Shown here piece by piece: positions 1 to 12,800 of a DNA stretch of 21,760 nucleotides. The stretch spans positions 1 through 21,760 of the forward strand of contig CAXNAA020000388.1 in assembly GCA_964200075.2 (NCBI GenBank), given 5' to 3'. The first letter of the stretch is position 1. Each line of letters starts with the position of its first letter. The translations under genes and the position numbers were made by a program. A model generated the notes under the pieces. It worked only from the letters and a program-made list of their open reading frames with translations, made no database searches and had not been told where the DNA came from. Source of the DNA: Sphacelaria rigidula (Eukaryota > Phaeophyceae > Sphacelariales).

Positions 1-58
1 TGCATGATCATGAGAAAAACCCCCCGACATCAAGATCATGAGTACCCCCCTCCCCCCC

Positions 59-138
59 GGTGTCCCGTCTCGAAAGGGATGCATGGTCAATGGTCGAACG
101 ACTAAGGCAAGCAACAGATGAGTACGCCCCCACCCCCG
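59..138. repeat. Direct repeat, copy 1 (about 80 bp)
   Basis: It shares CCGTCTCGAAAGGGATGC, then TGG-CAATGG, AACGACT and GGCAAGCAA, and a following TACGCCCCC C-rich end, with 361-440. Differences are mostly single substitutions plus one indel. A shorter trace of its C-rich end occurs at 38-57. Confidence 0.8.
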
Positions 139-360
139 AAAGTGTTAGAGGGGGAAATATGGGAAGTTTACGAAGGTGGAATGAAAACGTTCGATGTATT
201 ATACAGTGGCGAGAAAACGATGGCTATATTACAAGATAGATGGTGGCCACAGACGGCGATTCAGGAAGGGGACAAGATACGTAAAAGTGTTTTGTGTAAT
301 GTATGGAAGAAACGTTACGTGCGCCCAACTGTTGGAAATGTCCTTATCAGGAGTAGGAAC

Positions 361-440
361 GGTGCTCCGTCTCGAAAGGGATGCGTGGCCAATGGCCAAC
401 GACTGCGGCAAGCAATAAATAAATACGCCCCCCGCCCCCC
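361..440. repeat. Direct repeat, copy 2 (about 80 bp)
   Basis: This is the second copy of the module at 59-138, in the same orientation about 300 bp downstream, ending in a longer C-rich run. It is either a local duplication or two insertions of one short element; no target-site duplication is evident. Confidence 0.8.
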
Positions 441-615
441 GCCCTCTGCCCATGATGAAAAACACCACACACACGGTCACCAAACACGATCCCCCCCCGC
501 GAAAACCAATTCGGCATCGAGGTACAAGCAGCACGGAAAAACACAAAACTACACGGGATTTACACAATAGCAATGTAGGGAACTGTTAGAAGCAATAAAG
601 CGCGCGCACACGCAC

Positions 616-846
616 CTTGAAAGAGAAGAGACAGTCAGACACTTGCTCCGCCAACTCTCTCGCCGGCTCTAGGATGATCGCCCGAGGGGTCCTGACACCC
701 CCATGCCCGCGTTTTTTAACCGACGCCTCCTTCACCACGCTGGAAGAAGACACCACGTGTTCCGGCGATGCCGATGAGAGTGGAGCGAAGCGGGACGTTG
801 TCCCGTCAGACTCGTCGTTGAACGTGGGGCTGAAATCGAAAGAAGC
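616..846 (-). CDS. DDX1: DDX1 exon: end of SPRY domain, linker and helicase motif Ia
   Basis: This exon has 231 nt, 77 codons, with phase 0 at both ends. The acceptor ends CCCTCACAG and the donor is TTCAAG followed by GTGCGT. It opens with ASFDFSP, which continues NAQ of the previous exon in the position of the family FNFG strand. Next come RFAPLSSASPEHVV (family: FPPKDGFVALSKAPDGYIV) and a linker with a basic patch VKKRGHGG. It ends with TPRAIILEPARELAEQ, the motif Ia region of DEAD-box proteins (PxRELAxQ). The Ser-rich linker is the most divergent part. The next exon lies beyond position 1. Confidence 0.92.
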
Positions 847-3800
847 CTGTGAGGGGTGCAAGACCGAGGATACCAAACATGAGCCTACTGTTCTGAATTT
901 TGAAGCCTAGCTATCAGTGTGTACGTCTCACCAAGACCTGGACCTGATCACAGAGCAACCACCAACAACTATATCTAGTAGGGGGCCACATTCTCGGTAG
1001 AACAGGATAGACAACATTTGTTGCATGCATTATTACCGGGGAGAGATGGGTTGATCCCTTGAGACCACGGACTCAGCCCGAGGAAGGGGAAGGGTTCAAA
1101 GTGCGACGAGGGAAAAAAAAAAAAGAGACTACAGTCGCAATTAAACAGCTTTCTTTTAGACCTTTAGACACCTTTAGACCGCTACAACATTCATTGATGA
1201 ACGGAGAGATAGATTAAATCATTGCCGCATTGTCGCACGTCAACATTTACTCTCACGTCAAGAGTAAGTAGCTGATCCGCTCCGAACCCATGGAATATGA
1301 CAACATCAACATTGACGTACCCTATTATACGACAAAATAAGGCGGAAACACGTTGCTGAAGGTCGCATCCTAGTTTGGACATGACATCCCAAAAGTACCA
1401 CCGCCAATGGCTACATGTCTATGTACAACGTGCCAGTGCCACTTCCCAGGTGCATTGTACAGAACCGCTGCAACAGCCGAAGCGTCTACACAGCTCAGCT
1501 GAGTATGGTTTTGCACCACGCCCGCATCGACGATAAAATCGCCTACCCCATGAAACCACAGTCACTCAAGCTCAACTGTAGCTCTAAAATCTACCGCTCA
1601 CCTGCGCATTCTTGAGCACTAGGGCGGGAAAAAAGGGACCCGTCGTTCCCTGGGGAAGACGGTAAGCTACGCCCAGCTGTCGACCGTTTTTGGTGAAGGA
1701 AACTTCTCCCTGGATATCCAGAGCAAGAACAGCAAGGATATCACACGCAAGAAACCACAACGCGATGTTCAGCTCGAGCATCGTGAGGGAGCGATACCAA
1801 ATGGCTAGGCAATCCTTGCAAAAACCCTCCTCATAATTATCACCATGTGTTGTGTACAACGAATGTGGAGAGCACGACCGTAACGTCGCGGGAATTTCGC
1901 GACTCCTGCATCCCACGCAACATAGGCCAAGGCCTTTCCAACCCAACGAAGTAACTTGTCGACTGACTCGGTCCCCGTACGAGGCTTACTGTTTGTAACA
2001 ACAACAACAGCAACAACAGCAACAGCAGCTCCGCGCAACTCGTATATTTTCAGGTTACCCCGCAATAGCACGAGCAAAACAAAAACAAGCACAAACTTGC
2101 AGTGTACACGTCATCACATCGCGCGCCATTTGCATGCACAGACTGATCCTTCACGAGAACAAATTTCGACTTAGTTGGTTCCGTGTACCTCTCGCCTCTA
2201 CCGTGAGCAATCGTGCCCTGGCCGGAGGGCTGCCTCTCTAGCGCCCACTGAACGGCGCTCTCTGCTCTGCCAACGCAGGTGGTAAGGCAAAGCTTCCGTG
2301 CCCGAGCATACAACGCTGTGCCTTCGGTGACACCAGATTCATATTCGAGGAGAAGGCTTTGTTTCAGCAAGATCGCTAGGAACATGCAGCTCGTGTGTGC
2401 ATGAGGGTGGGCGCCCGCGCGAGATGGGCAAAGTGACCTCTAGTTTCTAAATTAATGAGCGACGAGAAGGGATGCGACTAACGTGCTGAAGTTTCGCAAG
2501 CGTGTGTGTTGTCACGCGTACCTTGTCAACATCCAACTGGCATCCCACCGTGTCCCCCTGAGCAAACGCCTCTCCATACTTTTCGAACTTCCCCGCGTGA
2601 GACTTCATCCCCGTGCCCCCGAAACCATAGCTCAGAGAATCTGTACCCAAGTTCAGCCCAGCGTTCTGGGTGGCCCATCCGAATCGACACAACCCTTCGT
2701 CGTCAACTTTTGCCTGCGGAACGGCAGACATAGAGAGGAGGACAGGGTCGAGTGTCGGTAGGATTGACAACATTGTATATATTGCGGCAATATCGGTGCT
2801 TGCGCCTTTGGGCGTCAGGCGAGGGCGTATGTATGCCTGATCGTACTTGGCCCAGTGACTGATTTCGATTGATTGAGTGATTGTCGCACTCGAATTGATC
2901 CCCGTGGTCACCTGTTAGACAAAACTGAAACACTCGCCAGTATGAGGTGGATCATGAAGTATATATCGTTCTTGTAGTGCCTTGACGGTAAACTGGCCGC
3001 ATCGGTGCCCTTCGTCGATACGATACGATATTTCTACAATATCGGTACCGATACCCAACCGTGAAGGAGGAGGGTGGGGGTGCTTCGCGGGACCAAAGCG
3101 TCAGACAAAAGTTACCGTGTCCCAATTTTAGCGAATGCCATCTCGCACCCAGTCCGAATCCACACAGTGTCATCAACCCGAAACCCGATAAGCCTAATGT
3201 TCTCTTGGTAGATGGAGGGGGGCAGGGGGGGTGTAGTCATAATCTTGCATTCCGTTGTCATAAGACCATTGACCGCATCACTACATCCTTACATAGCCGG
3301 GAAGGATCACGCCGGGTTTTCGCCGGACCAGGCTCGCAGTCACCAAGCGCGAAGCGCCGCGATGTGTTCCGCGACTCGCATGAGGGGTGACTTGCATCCT
3401 GCTACGAATATTCGGCCCGAAGCGTATTAATTATCCTGCATCTGGATGACAGCCGTCATCAGTTACTTCATTTTCTGGTACCGGCATTTCCAAAGATAGC
3501 GACGGGTCACACACTGCCTCATGGGTGTCTCACCATCAAACACAGGGTAGCACGACCATCCTCTCCACGCGGAGTTGAGGTTCGCCACCTCGCACAATAC
3601 AATTTAACTCGACCATCATGCTTACCCCAACAAAAACGCAAGCGAGGAAATAAACGGCAACTTGGTTGCCTAGCTTACGCAGTTGGTGGGGCGTGTTACA
3701 GCGTCGTTTCAAACCGACGCCAACCCTCAAAAGGGGGGAAGTTATGAGCCTGAGATAAAAAATGTGCACCCCTACCATGGCACCACTTTAAGGTCAGGTT

Positions 3801-6800
3801 TGTGTTCCGAAAGTCTTAGTACGTGATACGGTGCTGGGAATCACTTTCCGAAAGGAATGCGCTATGCGTGTGGGGGGGGCACAGGGGGTGAGGGGCGGGG
3901 GGGCGGGGGGGGGGGGGGGGGGGGGACGACTCAAGATAAAAATTGACACCAAGAAAGACATCGCCTGCCCATATCTGCAGCTCATAGATATGGCGCGCTC
4001 CAGGGGCCGAGAATATCCAACACAGGCAGTTCACCTTTGACGTTGCTCAGCACAGTACACAATATCGCTACAGACAAGTAGTCATAACATGAACACATTA
4101 AAAGCATCACTGCAGTATGCTCAGCTGTCGAATATCCAAGATCCCGCATGACCGAAAACAACCAATGTACATCGATAACGGGTTGAAGTTAACCCTTAGA
4201 TCGCGATGCGGGTAGTCCACCTGGATCGTGCATACTTTTTTCAAACAAAATTGATGCCGATTCAGCAGGTGACCTACCCTCGCGGACCAAGGGTCGAAGG
4301 GGCACCCAGGCAATTGAATCCCCGTTCAGCACCGGAGTATAAAATGGGTGCTCACATAGCTGTACCGTTCCGATAACTGCAGAGGGGACTTCCTCGGCGA
4401 AAAATTGGCCGAAACCTCTGCTGAGTGCCGTGTGGACTTCGGGTTCGCAAAGTTCGGTATAATCTATCGACTTGAAAAGACGTCACGCCGTATAAGAATG
4501 ATATTTTTTACAGGAGATAACGTGCTTTTGGACAACACCATCGAGGGGGGAGTCGTCGCTTCGATGACGAGTTTAATGTCCAGGGAGCCTGTGCGGGAAA
4601 ATGCAATTCTAAGGTCGTCGACATTTTCAGCGGGACGACAGACATGCACAGTAAGGGGTATCGGTGCTATGGGATACCACGTAAATCTTGAGGTGGTGTA
4701 GGTGATGAGCGGGGAAACGCGAATGCCGAGGATTAGTGCCACGCGCGGGAGATAGACACAACTAGGACTTCAGGATCTCACGGGAAAACATAAATGATGG
4801 CATGACATCGGCGCTCTGCGGGACAAAGGAGCGAATCGGGGAAGTGAGCACTCTCCCGGAAAGCACAAGCACCGATGAGTGTCTTCGAGTGAAAATGTTA
4901 GAACGACGTGGACGGAGAGCAGCGGTGCTGGTCAACGAGTACCTGGAAGAAGTAGGCCCCTCCGCAGACACCATTTTGGGCTCTTGCGCCGGCCCACTGC
5001 ACGGCTCGGCTCTGACACGCCTTCCCGTCAGGCGATACCGCTATGCTGGGATCCTTGTCTGTCGCGCTTATTCGCCATCCCTGCGCTATACGAGCTGTCA
5101 ATGGTGGACACGATGAAAAAAAAAAAAACGTCGGCTAAAACAAGTTAACCGTTTAGGCGCCAAAGGCCAACTTCTGCGATAACTTTTTTTTATACCACGG
5201 TGCCATCATTTTGGGGAGAATGACGACAGTGCGGGTGTAGATGGCCGCCAGTAGGTTAAGTAGACACCAACTCCGATTTCTCCAAACTCAATCTCGGCCC
5301 AATACGATTGCAGGAATCTACGTTGGCTGAGTGGGCGGGTTGGGGTTTCTTGCCTTTTGTTCCGAACGCGAACGCCGACCGACGTCGACCCTCCTTTCCC
5401 AACTCTCAGCGCCATGAGTTGAGGGGGCAAGCTCACCGCTCGCGGTTCCATGCGCGCTACTTAGGTGTGTGTGTGCGCGCGCGCGCGTGTGTGTGTGTGT
5501 CAACTTGTGGTTGTCTTACTCATCTGGCTGTGGGAGACACTTTCCGCAAATAAAACATCAGACACGACATCAAAATGACCCCAAACACACCCGCTTGGCG
5601 CCGCCTACAGCACACGCCCCCCCTAATACGCCAGGCTGTTCAGCTGTCCAGTCGTTCGTGTTGAAATCTCCAAATTTGCATGACCACATGTCCTAGTGCT
5701 GTTGGTGCCATCACCACCACTGCACTTCCGAAAAAATCGGTGTTCTGAGACACCGAAGTATTGGTGATCGTGGCTTCTGCACGGATTCCTGTGACACGCA
5801 GCATTTGCGTGGCAATGGTCTTTTACACTTTTACACAGAATGTAGGTGCTGCTTCTTCGCCAAAAACTATTTTTTCGATCCCCTCCCCCCCACAATCCGG
5901 TCAATAAGCACCTGACTGACGAATGGGCGCTAATAACGTTCGCGCTTTGACTCTTCTCACCAAGCAATTCACAAGTTTCCATCGCGCAGTCAGTTTGGCC
6001 ACCCAGTCATTTGTGCCACTCGGGAGGCTACGAATAATAAGCAATACGTCCAAAGCCAAGGTTTACCGTATTGCCCACGAAAAAGTGGCAATATTACCAT
6101 GAGCTAGAGGTTGTGAGCAAGATAAATGAAACCAGGGGGAATTTTCAATCTTTATTCCGGATCGTGAGAGTTCCAGTCCTGCGAACCGAACGCGCCTTCT
6201 GGTCCTGCCCAGATCTCGCCATACCTCCCGGTTTTGTCCGTGGGAAATTACTAGCCACGAGAAATGTTCCTCGGGTTGTCGGCTAGGTTGCTATTGGAGA
6301 CAGCGACCCCTCCGCATGCGGCCTTGGGTGAACTATGCCATATATTGGGTTCAGAACGGCGCTTTTCTCACCTCAAAAAAGACCTTGTTTCATGAACATG
6401 TCGGTGTTGGACATCTACACACAAAACAGCCCTGGAGAATCCCTGACCGGTCATGACCCTGCAGTCTATACCGCGCAAGTCAGTATATGTGCTCTGTGTC
6501 CTCGCTGGATACAACAGCAAAAAAGTCAGCGTGCGATCACTCTCCATTGAACCAGTCTATCGCATGTTGCTGATGTCTCCGCTTAGTGTTCCACGACAAC
6601 ACGGCAGACAGTGTGAAGCTATGCTGGCAGTGCATGACGGGTCGGGCAGGCATCAAAGACCTCGAGCAAAATAAAAAACACATCGTCAGTACCAACATGA
6701 GAAATACGGCTAGGCAGCGAGGTAGTCCACCTGCAGTCGGCCTGTAGGAGAACGAAATGACCGTTTTGATAGACGTGCTTGGTCAGAATGGTATCTCCGC

Positions 6801-9800
6801 TCCTGTTGGGCTTCGTTCCTCGCTTATACTTCTCCGTTGGAAACTTCCAAACACATTGTTGACTTGGTGAGCTTTTCGGCTGTCTTGTACACAGGCCCCC
6901 ACCTCCCTGTCACAAACCATCCCACCGCCCCCTGGAAACCCCGCGTGTCCCTGGATCGTTAGCCTGTGGAACTGTTCCAAGGGCTAAGGGTTAAGAGTCA
7001 TACTCAACATCACGCACAACACTACCAGGCACATTCTATGAGCTCTACTGCTTTGTCGTCTGTCCCATTGTCCGAGATGAGATGCGAGGCGGTCCCCTCG
7101 CCTCTCGTCTCACTTTTGTGTACTTCTACACTCCTCTGTCAAGCTCTCCCCAGCACTGTCTTCACCGCACCTCTGTAGCTCAATACACAGAGCATTCTGC
7201 TGTAAGCAGAGAGATGGGGGGGCTCATGACTCTCCGGCGATCACTTACCGTGTACAATCCTTAATGGCGTCGAAGTTGCTTGATGATCGGTGCGATAAAT
7301 AAAGTGGCGACCTCATAGGTATGTGCGCCAATGGACAAAATATCAGACCACAGCAGGAAACTCTCCCATCGTCGGGCTATAATGGCGTTGGCTTTGTGAA
7401 AAGCGCTTGCTGTAATACGCCACGAGGCTCCAAGTCACGGTAGGGTAACCGCCAAAGGGTTATGAGCCCCCGTCGCTGCGGACAGCAAGTGCTCTGTCTA
7501 TTGAGCTAAAGCGGTGTGTTGAGGACAGTGCTCGGGAGAACTTGACAGGGAGGTGTAGAAGTACAAAAGAGTGAGACGGGAGGCGCGGCGGTAGCCTTGC
7601 ATCTCGTCTCGGACAAAAGACAGACTACAAACCAGTAAACCTGTAGAGTATTCCACCTCCAGAACACGTGCAGGTGCATGATACTTTACGCTGTCTGTTG
7701 ATACAGCGAGTTGGATATGCGTTACATGAGATGGGGTCAGTAGATACTCCGGAGCATGACTATACATCCGAGGCATTTGATCTATGTAGATGAGATGCTG
7801 CTGGCGACTGCCGACAACGAAGACTGTCTTTGTGAACAACATTTGTCAAGTCTCCAAGCTCACAAAATCCGCTTGGTGGTGTCGTGCGTGACTCTAAGGT
7901 TTAGTGACATGTCTCGCAAGAGCGGCCTAGCCGACAACCCGGGGAACATTCCTCGTGGCTGGAGGTTTCCTATGGGCAGAACCAGGAGGTATGGAGGGTT
8001 CTGGACAGAACCGTAAGGTATGTTGGGTTCGCAGGATTACCGCCGGATTTTCCACTCTCGACACCACCAGACAGATGGGGCAAGCGCTTAACATCAGCCT
8101 ACGGAATAGTAACCGTTTTTCGGTTCCGACAGTATTTCAGAATAGGAGCGCTGTGGAGTAATAGCTCCGTTGAACACGACAGGCTCATAAGCGTAACTCC
8201 CCAAGGCGGCTTGTCTCCTCTCAGCTTCCGAGAATCCAGAAGCTGGTTGAGCGTTTGCCGCACCTCGGCCATGGTTGCCTGCAGGCTCTGGCAGGAGGAA
8301 TCCAGGGTGGGGTTGTCACTGCTGAACGTGTGGTCGAGGTCTAGTCTGGTGCTGTCCCCTTCGGCGGATGACCGATCGCTAGTGTGGATAGGAGCCTTCA
8401 TTTACTTTTTCCACACACCAGAAGAAGCAAATGAAAGCTCCCTTTCACACTAGCGATCGGTCATCCGCCGAAGGGGACAACAGCGGACCAGACCTCGACC
8501 ACACGACTACACGTTCAGCAGTCACAAACCCACCCCGGATTCCTCCTGCCAGAGCCTGTGGACAACCGTGGGCGAGATGCTGCAACCGCGCAACCAGCTT
8601 CTGGATCTGCGGAGGCCGGGAGAAGACAAGCCGCCTTGGGGAGTAACGCTGATGACCACGTCAGCATGTATGTCCGTGCAGTTGAATAACACTACTGTTT
8701 CAAATGTTGTTCTGATCCTGTCGTGTCCACCGGAGCTACTATACTACTCCGCCGCCCTCTTGTGCTGAAATACTGTCCAAACCGAAAATGCTGTACTACA
8801 CTTAATCAGTGTCATTACCCTTCGTAGAGGAGGTGCCGTTCTTCTCCAAATGCACTCACGACCAGGTCGTGGTAGGCTACTGACAGACTAAGACAAACCG
8901 GATAAAGCGTGGATATGTTGATGGGAGAAAGCGACTCGCTTGTGCGAGCTACATACCGTAGGTGGCAAAACATCACAGGCAACTTCCGAAAAAGGGACAC
9001 CCATATCATGTACTCTCCTAACACCCAAGAGTTCTCTCTTTGTAACGTGGGGACAGACACGAGCACCAGGTACGACATATTGTCCAATACGGATACAGAC
9101 ACGAGGCACTAATGCCGTTTCAGTACTGACTGCTACTGACGTGGAGAGGGATTTCTGCCTCTTCACGCCCTTCCTGCTCGAATCAGGAGACAGCCCAACC
9201 GCGACAGACGTCACAACAGCTGGGCAACATCATTCATTCTCACTGCCGCCGCTGCGTTGAGTGATTGTGAAGACCGGTAGGCCGTGGCCGTGATCGCTTA
9301 CTTGATCAATATAGTACATTCTTCTGTCCTTTTGGTACTCATGCATACTCGTGCACCAGGATTCACCGGGGTATTGAACATTTGCACCTGGTATTTTCGT
9401 CCGCTCATTCCCCTATCGCCACTTCTATCAGTTGGCGCTTTCATCGATGCTGTTTAGAAAAAAACGAAAATTACAAACTCGGGTGCCTTGCCATCCAGTA
9501 AACTCGGGAAAACAAATGCGCTATGTGTGTTACTGCTGACTGTACGAGGTTATTCGAGAAGATCCAACTCAATGGTCCAAAGTTCGAGGTCTACCCACGT
9601 GAACCCTCCGATGTGTAATTGCGCTATACAGTACAGTACTACGAGTACACTGTCTATACTACAGTACGGTATCATCCAGGGGTTGAGGAGTCCGAGGAAC
9701 CTCAGGAACGTCGTCTCCTCATGGATAAGATCGATCGCAAAAATACTTTCATGAACACGGTCGCCCACATACGTTGCTGCTTTGCGTGCACTACATCAGC

Positions 9801-12800
9801 ACGCTGTACGAATGATTACTCGCAACTCTCGACTAACTCCCATACTATAGAAAGCGGGGCAACGGACACACTGTCGCCCTGACACCCAGCAGATTTCGCT
9901 GTAGTCATGAACCATCAACCACACCACTGGGGGGTGGATCAGTGTTCCGTCGAGGATTTTTTTTCATATAGCGAAATGGACGCCTCCGCGAGGAACGGCG
10001 GATGATGGCAAATGTCCCAATTCCGCCCCGAGCACCCGCACACTCTGTGCATGCAGCTGCGGACCTGAAAGCATCGCCCACGTGGAAGAAATCGGCTCGA
10101 AGATCATCGAGATGCGTTGATATATAGACGAGTAGCTCCTCTCGCAAGTTGCACCGATGACAGTGCTGTCTGCAACGAGTATGTACAGAATCCGTGCAGC
10201 CTAGGGTGAACACCCCCCCCCCCCCGTCAAACCCGACCTCCGGTATCATGGCAGCGCACCGCGCTCGCATGACGCCACCGGCAGAGACACGGAGGGAGTT
10301 TTCACCACCTAGATAGATTAGTCTTTTCATAGCAAAAGGTCGTATTGAAATCCATCCATGCTGCAGATGAAATGACGTGACCTCCGGCGGCGGCGATTGA
10401 GAGTGCCGCCAGTCCACTCCAGCGTTTTCTCTCGCGTGTTAGTACCGGCTGTTCACCCCACAACCGCAGCGCCCAGCTGATCCAGACAAATTTCTCCCCA
10501 TGGATTCCGCGGGAGTACTGCGGGTGGTATTTTTCTGTAGACGCCATTCAGATGCCCCCACCGAGGGATCACGCTGTCGTCTTCACCTCACGTAACAACG
10601 TCAGCTGCAACACGAACGTTGGCAGCATATCACGAGGTGTGTGGGAATGATGGTCCAACCCAATATGCCGACATGCATGGCTTACAGCAGAGTCGTTACG
10701 GCATGATCTCTTGACCCGGCGGATACTCTCATCACGGTAAGTTGTGACTTGAAAATATGCAACACTGTGCAACAGCGACCTCATCAGCCCTCTCTCCGCC
10801 GCGCCGTTGAAGTTCCGGGGCAGGCAATACCTACGATGTAGAGGGAGTCCCAAGTGTTCAAGTACCTGTTCATGCAGTTGGGGAGTATGAAGAGTTTTGG
10901 CCAACTCGAAAGCTGCGATTGACCGCATTGCATACGCCACGTGGGTGGGAGAGGCGCGCCTGCGGCGTGTATGGTTGCCGGTGGCGAGGAGACGTTTCGG
11001 TTTATGTACCACCTCATTCGGAGCAGCCCCCGCGAATATCAATGGCTCCGGATATACGCGGGTGAGTGCCTTCTCCTTTATCACATGGTAAAGTCTATCA
11101 TGAAGCGATATTGGGGAGCGGGTATAGAGTACGTAGTGGAGGCACTTGGACTGGACGGGAGGAAAGGGTGAGGGGCGTTACCGGCACAACGACGGGAGGG
11201 AGGGGGTAGGAGGAGCGTATCCGGGACAAGATCCGATCAGTCGCTACTTTTGCGACGGCGGATCACATGAACCCATCGGATACAAGTCGAAATCTTCAGC
11301 AAGGATCTGGATTGGAGATTCGGATTCAAAATGCAGCGGGTCTGTGGCTCGGCATCGGAAGCGGGCGACGACCACGGCGAAGATTTCGCGTTCTGATTCT
11401 TATCTGGGGAGAATATTGGGGTAATTTTTTCCGTACAATTGATAGATGTTTTTTTCCGGGCTGTAGTCATGAGCCGTGTACATGTCGATGGTGTTTCGTG
11501 CTTGTGCGGTGCACTGTTGGGTGTACAATTGTATGGAGAATGGTCTGGCGACGCCCGTCAGCGAATTGCCTGTGGTGCGTGAGGCTACATAGTAATGCTT
11601 ATCAAGGGAGTGTGTACAACGTAAGACGACAAATCTGAACCACACCATCGTATGCCAGTCGACCTTTCAACATACTGTACAGCACTGCCAACGCTCGCGC
11701 GCCGACTCTACGGCGTTTTAACAGGGAGAGAACTGCCGGGAATCATCCGTATCACTATAGTGTTGAGCGGTCGGACAAAATACGTCGGGTGGTACTCTAC
11801 GTCACACTCTCGCTGATATCCTTGATACTGCATTATCTGCACCGAACTGGAGGGTCGTGTCACTACTGGTCTTCCGAATCACACATCGGGTCGAATTTCG
11901 CAAAGTTTCCCTTTATACCGTTTCTTCTGGTAGACACATGTTGAACGACCGCTTTTTGTCGTCCTTCTTCTTCGTTTTGGGCCTAAATGATGGCTGGGTG
12001 GATATTGCCTCCTTTGTTTGCCTTGCGTCCTTCCATCGTCGGCAAATCTGCCACGTCACATGAACGTATTCAGGTGCTGGCATCTTGTTTTTTTACCAAA
12101 GTTGTATTTTCATCCAAGAAAGATGAACAGTCGAGTTCAGAATGAAGTGGCAGTGAGGTCTAGAAATTCATGACAGTCATTACCTGGTGTCGACTGTCTG
12201 TTCCTAGACAAAAATGCTAGTTCAGTCGAAAACAAATTTGTGGCCACTGGGAAATGCGAAGGTGCCCCGGATTTTCCCCATGGACTTGGCGCATTCTGGC
12301 ACAAGAGGGTATGCGTAAAAAAAAAAAACTGCAATTACCGGAAAGCACCAAGATATCCTGAGTCATCCTACGATTGGGGGGGGGAGTATTTTGGGCCACT
12401 TCTTGCGCGAAATTCCAAGCCAAATCGTCGTTGGAAGCAGCAACGGTTACTCGAACGAGCTTGTTATAGATAAATAACGCTCATTCATACCAGTTGGCAC
12501 CGATTTGAACCAAATACAGGCGCACTGCGACTGTGGCAGGTCGTCTGACACAATTATGAATCTCTTTTTTCGTGCGGTCAAATACCCCCCCCGCCCCTCC
12601 TATCGTAGGATGACTCTCCTCCACTTTTTTCTACGAGTAGAGGAGGGCATTCGAAGTTGTCAACACCCCCTAGCTCCCTCTATGGCACAAAATGATGCAG
12701 ATGAACAAAAAATTAGTGATGCAGTATTTTGTTGGCGTTGTTTGTTCACCATGAGAACCGGCCGTATACGCGGAGGGTCACCGCCTCGCTGACGACAGAA

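Larger units (their letters stand above)
1..615 (-). other. DDX1 intron (partial), with a duplicated C-rich module
   Basis: This is the intron after the motif Ia exon, read on the minus strand; its acceptor is outside the window. No family motif was found in any frame. It holds a direct repeat (59-138 and 361-440) and several C-runs of 6-8. Open frames here are chance or low-complexity translations. Confidence 0.6.

Noticed and set aside
3794-4040. Proline- or glycine-rich open frames
   Set aside because: They are translations of the G-rich low-complexity tract.
9905-10417. Minus-strand open frame of 170 codons with Cys pairs
   Set aside because: Its length is within chance for this amount of sequence; it has no recognisable domain, and part of it is translation of a C-run.
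10302-10547. Candidate for the missing SPRY exon (R-E-x-K-x-W-x-G pattern in minus reading)
   Set aside because: Only scattered residues fit; the G-RA and YYEV parts are absent and no suitable donor follows in phase.
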